Source: Desulfobacterales bacterium
GTDB taxonomy: Bacteria > Desulfobacterota > Desulfobacteria > Desulfobacterales > BuS5
Direction: 5' to 3'
Length of the DNA stretch: 8,289 nucleotides
NCBI GenBank assembly: GCA_020056865.1
Contig: JAGVGX010000201.1
Span: forward strand, 1 to 8,289
Shown: positions 1 through 5,751 of the stretch, in pieces
How the letters are laid out: each line of letters opens with the position of its first letter
Position numbering within the stretch: the first letter of the stretch is position 1
Program-made: the position numbers and the translations under genes
Notes under the pieces: generated by a model
Database searches by the model: none
Told to the model about the DNA's origin: nothing
What the model saw: only the letters and a program-made list of their open reading frames with translations

Positions 1-1
1 A

Positions 2-895
2 GGATATAAAACTCCCATGGAGCGGTTTCCCGGTGCGATTGAAACCATGTGTATTGAGGCAATGATGCAGGACAGAAAGGCACTTCAGGCAGGCACATCG
101 CATTTTCTGGGACAAAATTTTGCCAAATCTTCCAACATCCGGTTTCAGACGGCAGACGAAAAAGAATCGTATGCATGGACGACCTCATGGGGGGCATCGA
201 CACGTCTTATAGGTGGTGTGATTATGACGCACAGCGACGATGATGGGCTTATCCTTCCGCCCAAAATTGCATCTTCTCATGTGGTATTGCTGCCTATTTT
301 CAGGAAGCCAGATGAACAATCAGCGGTTATGGAATATACCCAGCGTCTGGCAAAACAACTCCAAGACATTGTTTTTCACAATACAAATATAAAAGTGGAA
401 ATCGACACCCGGGATATTGGAGGCGCAAGGGGGTGGGACTGGATTAAAAAAGGAATCCCGCTGCGAATTGAGATTGGTCCGAGGGATATAGCCGAAGATT
501 CTTTGTTTGTCGGAAGAAGAGACAAGGGACATAGAGAGAAAACAACCTATAAAAGAGAGCATTTTTTAGGACAAGTTACGCATATATTAGACGACATTCA
601 GTCAACACTTTTTGAGCGCGCCTTATCTCTGAGACATAAGCATAGTGTAACCATTGACAACACAAAAGAATTTTATCAGTATTTTACCCCTGAAAACGAG
701 GTTAAACCGGAGATACATGGGGGGTTTGTGTTTTCACACTGGTGCGGTTCAGATACGTGCGAAACGAAAATAAAGCAGGACTTACGTGTTACCATACGCT
801 GCATACCTTTTGACGGCCGCGTTGAAACAGGCATTTGTATCTGTTGCGGAAAACCGTGTAAGAGTATAAGAGCTGTTTTTGCAAAAGCGTATTGA
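2..895 (+). CDS. proS: Prolyl-tRNA synthetase, eukaryote/archaeon-like type, C-terminal part (5' end outside window)
   Basis: Charges tRNA(Pro) with proline in the cytoplasm (class II synthetase). The frame is open from base 2, and the residues before the first Met (GYKTP) fit the family, so the gene starts upstream and the ATG at 17 is internal. In order: catalytic-core motifs IEAMMQD and ALQAGTSHFLGQNFAK; class II motif 3 around WGASTRLIGG and MTHSDDDGL; an HGTP-type anticodon-binding domain from about residue 88, with GIPLRIEIGPRD near 146-157 (counted from the ATG at 17); and a C-terminal Cys-rich domain with C243, C248, C274, C276, C277 and C281. The protein ends in AKAY. A zinc-binding C-terminal domain and terminal tyrosine mark the archaeal/eukaryotic-type ProRS, unlike the longer E. 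coli type with its editing insertion. The stop lies 41 bp before the RelA/SpoT gene on the same strand. The family call is very secure; only the N-terminal part is unseen. Confidence 0.96.
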   Translation, partial: GYKTPMERFPGAIETMCIEAMMQDRKALQAGTSHFLGQNFAKSSNIRFQTADEKESYAWTTSWGASTRLIGGVIMTHSDDDGLILPPKIASSHVVLLPIFRKPDEQSAVMEYTQRLAKQLQDIVFHNTNIKVEIDTRDIGGARGWDWIKKGIPLRIEIGPRDIAEDSLFVGRRDKGHREKTTYKREHFLGQVTHILDDIQSTLFERALSLRHKHSVTIDNTKEFYQYFTPENEVKPEIHGGFVFSHWCGSDTCETKIKQDLRVTIRCIPFDGRVETGICICCGKPCKSIRAVFAKAY

Positions 896-936
896 TGAGT
901 TGTGCGCCGTCAACATTGTATTGATCTATATGGCCC

Positions 937-3075
937 ATGATACGAATTACTGATATTATTGATAAAATAACGGAAAACAATCCGGATGCAGACGTAGATA
1001 TTATTGATCGTGCCTATATATACTCTGCCAGGGTGCATGACGGTCAGGTGCGGCTGTCCGGAGAACCGTACCTTTCACATCCGTTAGAGGTGGCAGGTAT
1101 TCTTGCTGACATGAAGTTAGATGCGGTCAGTATTGCAGCAGGGCTTTTGCATGATGTTATTGAAGACACCCATGCTACTGGCGAAGAAATTAAAGACATG
1201 TTCGGCCAGGATGTTTATCATATCGTATCCGGGGTAACCAAGCTCAGTGCGTTAACCTTTGGAAGTTATAAGGAACGTCAGGCAGAAAGCATCAAACGAA
1301 TGCTTCTTGCCATGGCAGATGATATCAGAGTGATTCTTATCAAGCTTGCAGATCGTCTTCACAACATGAGAACGCTTCAGTTTCATAAAAATCCCGAAAA
1401 GATAAACAAGATTGCCGGAGAAACCATTGATATCTATGCTCCGATAGCAGCACGCCTTGGTATTTACTGGATTAAAAACGAACTGGAAAATACATCCTTT
1501 ATATATCTTCATCCGGAAGCACACACTAAAATAAATGACAGGATCATTAAGGAGAAGGGCGAACGGGAAAAGTACATTGAAAAAATAAAAAAGTACATTG
1601 ATCAAAAAATGGCAGAACATCATTTAGAATGCAGGGTTACAGGAAGATATAAAAGCCCGTATAGCATTTATCAGAAAATGATAGATCAAAATCTTGCGTT
1701 TGAAGATGTTTACGATATTATTGCGTTCAGGATCATACTCCATACCATTTCCCAATGTTACGAAGTCCTTGGTATATTGCATTCCCTTTGGAAGCCTATT
1801 GATATAAAATTCAAAGATTACATCGGAAGGCCCAAACCTAACATGTATCAGTCGTTGCATACGACAGTGATTGGTGACTCCGGTGAACGTATCGAAATAC
1901 AAATACGAACCTATGAAATGGATCATGTTGCACAATCGGGTATTGCAGCGCACTGGAGCTACAAGGAGGGCCTGCCGATTGATAAAAATACAAGCAAAAC
2001 ATTTTCCTGGATTCAGAATCTTGTTGAAAACCAGGAAAATATAGGCGATCCTGAGGAATTTTTGGAAAATGTAAAGATAGATCTTTTCCCTGATGAAGTA
2101 TATGTGTTTACACCTGGCGGAGAAATCAAAACACTTCCCAAAGGAGCTACCCCGGTAGATTTCGCATACCTGATTCACACTGAAGTCGGGAATCAGTGCT
2201 CCGGATCGAAAGTAAACGGACATATTGTTCCGTTAAAGTATGAATTACATACAGGCGATATTGTTGAAATTCTTACATCAAAAAAACGCCACCCCAGTAA
2301 AGACTGGTTAAATTTTGTAAAAACGATCAAGGCGCGTTCGAAAATAAGGCAGTGGATAAAAACTCAGGAAAAAGATCGAAGCCTGTCTCTTGGCTGGGAG
2401 ATGTGTGAAAAAGCCTTTCGCAAATACAATTTAGATTTTGCAGTGCATTTAAAATCAAAAAAAATGGAACAAGTGGTTGCAGATTTTGGATTTAATAACA
2501 TAGATAATTTAATTGAAAGCGTTGGTTATGGGAAAACCACTCCTGTACAGATTATAAGAAAACTGGTTCCGGAATCGGAGACACAGGATAAAGAACATGT
2601 CCTTGAAAAATTTTTGTTTCCTGAAAAAAAGAAAAAACAGGGAACAGGCGTGCTGGTTAAGGGTATTGATGATGTTCTTATACGGTTTGGCAAGTGTTGC
2701 CAGCCGGTTCCGGGTGATTCCATTACCGGATACATTACGCAAGGATTTGGTGTGACGATTCATAGAAAGCATTGCGTGAATGCTTTGAAAATGAATCCGG
2801 AAAGGCAAATTGATGTGATATGGAATCAGAATATACCGGAAAACTATACGGTTAAAATGAACGTAGAATCAACTGACCGTTTGGGGCTGCTTGCTGAAAT
2901 GGCAGCGAGTATCTCCAAAAATGATGCCCAGATCATCCATGCAGATATTAAAACGCTTGAAAACGATGCTGTAAAGAATGTCTTTATTATATCGGTTAAA
3001 GACACAGACCATCTGAATAGAATTATCATGGAAATTAAAAAAATTAAGGGAATTCTCGATGTAGGGCGTATATAA
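937..3075 (+). CDS. relA: Bifunctional (p)ppGpp synthetase/hydrolase (long RelA/SpoT homologue)
   Basis: Makes and degrades the alarmone (p)ppGpp in response to starvation. The 712-aa length is typical of a long RSH. Domains in order: HD hydrolase (about 25-180) with intact H72-D73 and E76-D77, so hydrolase activity is expected; synthetase (about 230-345) with GR at 236-237, D260 in VYDIIAFR, MYQSLHT at 303-309 and EIQIRT at 320-325; TGS (about 383-446); a helical region; a zinc-finger-like segment with C587-C588 and H612-C613; and an ACT domain (about 637-712). The loop that usually reads RxKD in bifunctional enzymes reads KFKD (291-294), which is nearer to Rel/SpoT than to the ExDD of RelA. 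The segment usually written GRxKHxYSI reads GRYKSPYSI. The ATG at 937 is the first usable start after an in-frame TGA at 922-924, although no good Shine-Dalgarno precedes it. It follows proS by 41 bp and probably shares its transcript. The symbol is generic; rel or spoT would be equally fair. Confidence 0.96.
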   Translation: MIRITDIIDKITENNPDADVDIIDRAYIYSARVHDGQVRLSGEPYLSHPLEVAGILADMKLDAVSIAAGLLHDVIEDTHATGEEIKDMFGQDVYHIVSGVTKLSALTFGSYKERQAESIKRMLLAMADDIRVILIKLADRLHNMRTLQFHKNPEKINKIAGETIDIYAPIAARLGIYWIKNELENTSFIYLHPEAHTKINDRIIKEKGEREKYIEKIKKYIDQKMAEHHLECRVTGRYKSPYSIYQKMIDQNLAFEDVYDIIAFRIILHTISQCYEVLGILHSLWKPIDIKFKDYIGRPKPNMYQSLHTTVIGDSGERIEIQIRTYEMDHVAQSGIAAHWSYKEGLPIDKNTSKTFSWIQNLVENQENIGDPEEFLENVKIDLFPDEVYVFTPGGEIKTLPKGATPVDFAYLIHTEVGNQCSGSKVNGHIVPLKYELHTGDIVEILTSKKRHPSKDWLNFVKTIKARSKIRQWIKTQEKDRSLSLGWEMCEKAFRKYNLDFAVHLKSKKMEQVVADFGFNNIDNLIESVGYGKTTPVQIIRKLVPESETQDKEHVLEKFLFPEKKKKQGTGVLVKGIDDVLIRFGKCCQPVPGDSITGYITQGFGVTIHRKHCVNALKMNPERQIDVIWNQNIPENYTVKMNVESTDRLGLLAEMAASISKNDAQIIHADIKTLENDAVKNVFIISVKDTDHLNRIIMEIKKIKGILDVGRI

Positions 3076-3108
3076 AAAGACCTTTGAAAAAAATACTATC
3101 AAAGGTCT
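3074..3108 (-). terminator. Rho-independent terminator of rpmB, touching the rel stop codon
   Basis: A perfect 10-bp inverted repeat (AGACCTTTGA at 3078-3087, TCAAAGGTCT at 3099-3108) with an 11-nt A-rich loop. Read on the minus strand, the stem is followed at once by five T (3078-3074) and then ATA, the usual terminator layout, 29 nt past the rpmB stop. No T-tract follows the stem on the plus strand, so termination of rel from the other side would be weaker. The T-tract overlaps the rel stop codon (3073-3075). Confidence 0.8.
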
Positions 3109-3136
3109 CATACAGACGTATATGTTTCTAAAATTG

Positions 3137-3328
3137 TTAAGGGGCTTTTACAACACGGCCTGATTTAATACAGTTTGTACAAACAACCATTTTTTTAACA
3201 TTTCCATTAAAAATCGCCCGAACACCTTGAAGATTTGGATTAAATCGACGCTTTGTTAAGTTGTGGGCGTGACTGACATGATGGCCAACCATTGGCTTTT
3301 TACCGCATATTTCACATTGTTTAGACAT
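3137..3328 (-). CDS. rpmB: 50S ribosomal protein L28 (bL28), four-cysteine form
   Basis: Structural protein of the large ribosomal subunit. The 63-aa product has the L28 pattern: N-terminal CEICGKKP, then [16 protein letters not shown] (residues 15-29), NLQGVRA and the C-terminal [13 protein letters not shown]5, C8, C50 and C53 form two CxxC pairs, the zinc-ribbon (C+) form that many bacteria carry and others have lost. The start is well supported by AAGGAG on the minus strand at 3342-3337, 8 nt from the ATG. The gene is monocistronic by position: a terminator precedes it (after bamD) and another follows it. I found no convincing sigma70 promoter in the short upstream AT-rich gap, so its own promoter is inferred from the terminator only. 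L33, often near L28 in other genomes, is absent here. Confidence 0.97.
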   Translation of the reverse strand: MSKQCEICGKKPMVGHHVSHAHNLTKRRFNPNLQGVRAIFNGNVKKMVVCTNCIKSGRVVKAP

Positions 3329-3401
3329 GTTTGTTTCTCCTTAAATTTATACGGCTGCTTAAAAAAAAATATGGGTTAAAGCAACCGGAATTTTTTATAT
3401 T

Positions 3402-3436
3402 AAAAAAATTTACAATAACGATATGATCGTTATTGT
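3402..3436 (-). terminator. Rho-independent terminator at the end of the trxA-trxB-bamD operon
   Basis: A perfect 11-bp stem (ACAATAACGAT at 3412-3422, ATCGTTATTGT at 3426-3436) closes on a 3-nt loop, beginning 3 nt after the bamD stop codon (3442-3440). On the minus strand the stem is followed by AAA and seven T (3408-3402). The stem is AT-rich, so its strength is uncertain, and some read-through into rpmB is possible. It separates bamD from rpmB, which lies on the same strand. Confidence 0.75.
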
Positions 3437-3439
3437 TTA

Positions 3440-4144
3440 TCAATTAACGTTGTTTGTTAACGGTTCATCCTTTTTTTTCTGACTTGCAAGTTTCGCCTGT
3501 ATGTTTTCAAGCTGGGATTCACACATAGCCATATGGTTCATTGCCTTAACGTGTAAACCAACATCAGGGTAATCGGAGATTACCGCCTTAAAACGGTTCA
3601 ATGCTGCTTTGTAGCGCTTCATTTTATAATAAAAAAGCCCAACGGAAAACTCATGCCCTGCAAGGCTTTTAATACACCTCCTGATTTTTTCTTCAGCTTG
3701 ACGCGCGTATTGGGTTTCAGGATAGCGCCTGGTCAGTTGCTGAAAAGCCTCTAGTGTTTTACTGGCAGGAGTTTGATCCCTGTCAAGCGTATCCATTTGT
3801 TCAAAAAAGCACATCCCGATTTGGTATAAAACATAAGGATTTTGATCGTTATTGGGATGAAGGCTTTCAAATTGCTCATATGCTACGACTGCTTCTTCAT
3901 ACTCTTTTAAATGATAGTGGGCATCAGCAATTTTTAATTCAGCAACTATAGCATAATTACTGAAAGGATACCAGTCTTTAATTTTTTCAAAAAACTCCAG
4001 AGAATACTTGTAATTGCCATCATTGAATTCATGAATGCCTTTATCAGCAAGTTCTTGAGCTGTTTCTTCTTTTTTGACCTTGCTCCATAAGCAGCCATTG
4101 CAGACCAGAAGCGCTGCCATACAAATAATTAAAATATTTTTCAT
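3440..4144 (-). CDS. bamD: Outer-membrane assembly lipoprotein BamD (YfiO/ComL family)
   Basis: Periplasmic lipoprotein of the BAM complex, which folds beta-barrel proteins into the outer membrane with BamA. The 234-aa product begins with a short charged N-terminus, a hydrophobic stretch (about 4-14) and a lipobox-like CNG-C18, so C18 is the likely lipidated residue after signal peptidase II cleavage; Cys at -3 is unusual. TPR-like repeats follow: AQELADKGIHEFNDGNY (29-45), HLKEYEEAVVAYEQF (78-92), the DRDQTPASKTLEAFQQL region (121-137) and the FYYKMKRYKAALNRF region (171-185). The DxDQ motif, LAGHEFSVG and repeated YP residues are typical of BamD. Its ATG overlaps the trxB stop (ATGA, 4144-4141) with no clear Shine-Dalgarno, so translational coupling to trxB is expected. 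A generic TPR lipoprotein is the main alternative, but length and motif order favour BamD. Confidence 0.9.
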   Translation of the reverse strand: MKNILIICMAALLVCNGCLWSKVKKEETAQELADKGIHEFNDGNYKYSLEFFEKIKDWYPFSNYAIVAELKIADAHYHLKEYEEAVVAYEQFESLHPNNDQNPYVLYQIGMCFFEQMDTLDRDQTPASKTLEAFQQLTRRYPETQYARQAEEKIRRCIKSLAGHEFSVGLFYYKMKRYKAALNRFKAVISDYPDVGLHVKAMNHMAMCESQLENIQAKLASQKKKDEPLTNNVN

Positions 4145-5073
4145 TGTTTCAACTTATTTATGTAATGTTCTGCTGATATAGCAGCAATCGCACCATCACC
4201 AATTGCGGACGTTATCTGGCGGACAGGTGTATTCCGGCCATCTCCTGCGGCAAATATTCCTGGAACTGACGTTTCCATATGCGAATCGGCAATGATAAAT
4301 CCATATTTATCGAGTTGCACCGTATTATGTAAAAAAGCGGTATTCGGTTTAATCCCAATCCATATAAAACATCCATCAACATCAAGATCTTTTGTATCTC
4401 CTGTTTTCAGATGTTTTAACGTTACTTTTTCAACATTGTTTGAACTGCCGCTGATACCTGTTAGAATCGAATCCCATATAAATTCTATTTTTTCATTGGC
4501 AAAAGCCTGTTCCTGTAATATCTTGGCTGCTCTGAGTTCATCTCTTCTGTGAATAACATATATTTTTTTAACAAATTTTGTTAAAAAAATACTTTCCTGT
4601 ATAGCGGTATCTCCGCCGCCTACTGCTGCAACAACGGAGCCTTTAAAAAAAGGACCATCACATGTAGCACAAAAGGATACTCCCCTTCCATAGTAAATAT
4701 CCTCACCCGGCACTCCCAGGGTCATTGGAGATGCACCTGTGGCAACGATTATGGCATAAGTGGAAATACTTCTGTCGTTAAGTTGCATGGTTTTGACGGG
4801 TTCGGTACAGTCAATAGACATTACCTCGTTTGTTTCTATTTCAAGCCCAAACTTTTTTGCCTGATCTGCCATTTTACCAGCAAGGTCTTGGCCACTTATC
4901 CCTTCCGGAAAACCGGGATAATTTTCAATCCAGTCGGTTACGATAATCTGTCCGCCTATAACCGATTTTTCTATCAGGAGCGTTTTTAATCTGGCTCTTG
5001 CTGCATACATACCAGCGGTCAGCCCTGCCGGGCCTCCGCCAATAATGACGACGTCATAGTGAGCGTGTGGCAT
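4141..5073 (-). CDS. trxB: Thioredoxin-disulfide reductase (NADPH-type fold, FAD enzyme)
   Basis: Transfers electrons from NADPH through FAD and a redox disulfide to oxidised thioredoxin in the cytoplasm. The 310-aa length matches low-molecular-weight bacterial TrxR. Visible motifs: N-terminal FAD-binding GGGPAG (12-17); ATGASP (111-116); active-site CATC (135-138); second Rossmann GGGDTA (152-157); HRRDELRA (175-182), the arginine-rich segment that in this family binds the NADPH 2'-phosphate; and C-terminal FAAGDGRN with VRQIT. The HRR motif favours true NADPH-dependent TrxR over ferredoxin-dependent relatives. The start at 5073 is supported by AGGAA on the minus strand (5086-5082), 8 nt upstream and overlapping the trxA TAG. 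It lies 11 nt after trxA, its expected substrate, and overlaps bamD by 4 nt. Confidence 0.96.
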   Translation of the reverse strand: MPHAHYDVVIIGGGPAGLTAGMYAARARLKTLLIEKSVIGGQIIVTDWIENYPGFPEGISGQDLAGKMADQAKKFGLEIETNEVMSIDCTEPVKTMQLNDRSISTYAIIVATGASPMTLGVPGEDIYYGRGVSFCATCDGPFFKGSVVAAVGGGDTAIQESIFLTKFVKKIYVIHRRDELRAAKILQEQAFANEKIEFIWDSILTGISGSSNNVEKVTLKHLKTGDTKDLDVDGCFIWIGIKPNTAFLHNTVQLDKYGFIIADSHMETSVPGIFAAGDGRNTPVRQITSAIGDGAIAAISAEHYINKLKQ

Positions 5074-5084
5074 GAAGCGTGTTC

Positions 5085-5411
5085 CTATGCGATCTTGTTG
5101 ATTATCTCTTCCAGTTTGGATTTGGCAACGACACCGACAACCTGCTCTTCAATCGATCCTTTTTTGAAAAAAATAAGCGTAGGGATTGATCTTATGCCAT
5201 ATTTGCCTGGTGATACGGGATTGTCGTCCACGTTGCATTTGGCAAATTTTATTTTTTCATTAAATTTTTCAGCAAGATCCTCAAGGATTGGCCCGATTGC
5301 CTTACAAGGCCCGCACCAGGGTGCCCAGAAATCTACAAGAACCGGTTTGTCGGCCTGTAATACTTCTGAATCAAAATTGTCATCATTGATTTCCAATATG
5401 CCTTTTCCCAT
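5085..5411 (-). CDS. trxA: Thioredoxin
   Basis: Small cytoplasmic dithiol carrier that reduces disulfides in targets such as ribonucleotide reductase; it is recycled by TrxB, encoded 11 nt downstream. The 108-aa product has the thioredoxin fold signature: DFWAPWCGPCK with active cysteines C33 and C36, D27 as the buried acid, the cis-Pro loop IPT at P77, and FFKKG. A third cysteine, C59, lies in KCNVDD. The reading frame stays open upstream to an ATG at 5477, which would add 22 hydrophobic residues. I reject that start because AAGGAA (5424-5419) sits 7 nt before the 5411 ATG, the product then matches the family length, and a promoter -10 box (5464-5459) lies between the two starts. It is the first gene of a trxA-trxB-bamD operon. 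Confidence 0.96.
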   Translation of the reverse strand: MGKGILEINDDNFDSEVLQADKPVLVDFWAPWCGPCKAIGPILEDLAEKFNEKIKFAKCNVDDNPVSPGKYGIRSIPTLIFFKKGSIEEQVVGVVAKSKLEEIINKIA

Positions 5412-5418
5412 AATTAAA

Positions 5419-5424
5419 TTCCTT
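5419..5424 (-). promoter_or_regulatory. Ribosome binding site that fixes the trxA start
   Basis: AAGGAA on the minus strand, 7 nt upstream of the ATG at 5411. It supports the 108-aa thioredoxin start over the longer in-frame start at 5477. Confidence 0.75.
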
Positions 5425-5441
5425 GTTAAAGTAGAATTAAG

Positions 5442-5461
5442 ATTTAATTTTAAAATTAAAT
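5442..5461. repeat. Perfect 20-bp AT-only palindrome over the trxA transcription start
   Basis: Bases 5442-5451 are the exact reverse complement of 5452-5461, with no spacer. The palindrome overlaps the downstream end of the trxA -10 box (5464-5459) and covers the expected start point near 5452. Its place is right for an operator, or it could form a weak hairpin at the very 5' end of the transcript. It contains only A and T, so chance is a serious alternative in this AT-rich gap. Confidence 0.5.
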
Positions 5462-5487
5462 ATAGTAACATAGCCATTTATTGTCAA
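5459..5487 (-). promoter_or_regulatory. Sigma70-type promoter for trxA-trxB-bamD
   Basis: On the minus strand, a consensus -35 TTGACA (5487-5482) is followed by a 17-bp spacer and -10 TATATT (5464-5459). Transcription should start near 5452, giving a leader of about 40 nt before the trxA ATG. The sequence just upstream (5488-5510) is AT-rich and could act as an UP element. This is the best promoter in the window; nothing comparable lies between trxA, trxB and bamD. Confidence 0.8.
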
Positions 5488-5507
5488 CATTATTATAGAC
5501 TAAAATA

Positions 5508-5517
5508 AAAGCGCTTT
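5508..5517. repeat. 10-bp palindrome AAAGCGCTTT midway between divergent promoters
   Basis: AAAGC at 5508-5512 is followed directly by its reverse complement GCTTT (5513-5517). Its centre lies almost exactly halfway between the -35 box facing trxA (5482-5487) and the candidate -35 box facing argS (5535-5540). A GC core inside an AT-rich gap makes it stand out, and it could be a protein-binding site serving both directions. No second copy was seen nearby. Confidence 0.4.
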
Positions 5518-5534
5518 GCTATACCATGTTTTGG

Positions 5535-5563
5535 TTAACATACAGTTATATTTGTTTTATAAG
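5535..5563 (+). promoter_or_regulatory. Candidate sigma70-type promoter for the argS operon
   Basis: TTAACA (5535-5540), a 17-bp spacer, then TATAAG (5558-5563); each box differs from consensus at one position. It would start transcription near 5570, giving argS an untranslated leader of about 180 nt, which is long for a housekeeping gene. A weaker alternative nearer the gene is TTGACT (5616-5621) with TACATA (5639-5644). Confidence 0.55.
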
Positions 5564-5751
5564 GGGAGCGTGAATAACAGGGTAATTTTAGTTCTGTTAT
5601 AGAATCAGTGAAAATTTGACTTTTTTTACTCTGAATAATACATATCAACTGAATCCCTAAATAAGCATTGAACATATAGACCTGCATCTCCAAATTTTAT
5701 TATTCATATCATAAATCTTTTTTTGATAATTATTAAGGAATGTTAAGTTAC
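5564..5751 (+). other. Probable long 5' leader of argS; no gene recognised
   Basis: This completes the 340-bp gap between trxA and argS. It is strongly AT-rich, and I recognise no tRNA, T-box or other known riboswitch in it. One weak hairpin is visible: ATAACAG (5574-5580) pairs with CTGTTAT (5594-5600) across a 13-nt loop, close to the predicted 5' end. No hairpin followed by a T-tract resembles an attenuator, although a run of T occurs at 5621-5627. Whether this is a regulated leader or simply spacer cannot be decided from one sequence. Confidence 0.35.
5735..5740 (+). promoter_or_regulatory. Ribosome binding site that decides the argS start
   Basis: AAGGAA lies 11 nt before the ATG at 5752. 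The in-frame ATG at 5740 overlaps the last base of this site and so cannot use it. The spacing is slightly long, but it is the only purine-rich site present. Confidence 0.6.

Noticed and set aside
17..19. ATG at 17 as the true proS start
   Set aside because: The frame is open to the window edge, the preceding residues match the family, and the N-terminal half of the catalytic domain would be missing.
1624..2223. 199-aa reading frame antisense to rel
   Set aside because: It lies wholly inside a well-conserved gene, has no recognisable domain and is a codon shadow.
3343..3401. Sigma70 promoter for rpmB
   Set aside because: TTGCTT and TATAAA elements occur but not at workable spacing from each other or from the start codon.
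5412..5477. N-terminal extension of thioredoxin by 22 residues
   Set aside because: The extra start lies upstream of the -10 box of the trxA promoter, has no ribosome site, and makes the protein longer than the family; the 5411 start has AAGGAA at 7 nt.
5059..5508. 149-aa plus-strand frame across trxA and its promoter
   Set aside because: It is the antisense of a conserved thioredoxin and of the trxA promoter; no family resemblance.
5526..5573. 15-codon ATG frame upstream of argS as a leader peptide
   Set aside because: It begins before the candidate start of transcription, has no ribosome site and lacks an arginine run.
5616..5644. Second plus-strand promoter TTGACT-17-TACATA for argS
   Set aside because: The -35 is good but the -10 matches consensus poorly; kept only as an alternative to 5535-5563.
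5740..5751. argS start at 5740
   Set aside because: It overlaps the only Shine-Dalgarno-like site and would add four residues not typical of the ArgRS N-terminus.
5564..5751. T-box or other riboswitch controlling argS
   Set aside because: No specifier loop, T-box consensus or terminator/antiterminator pair could be seen.
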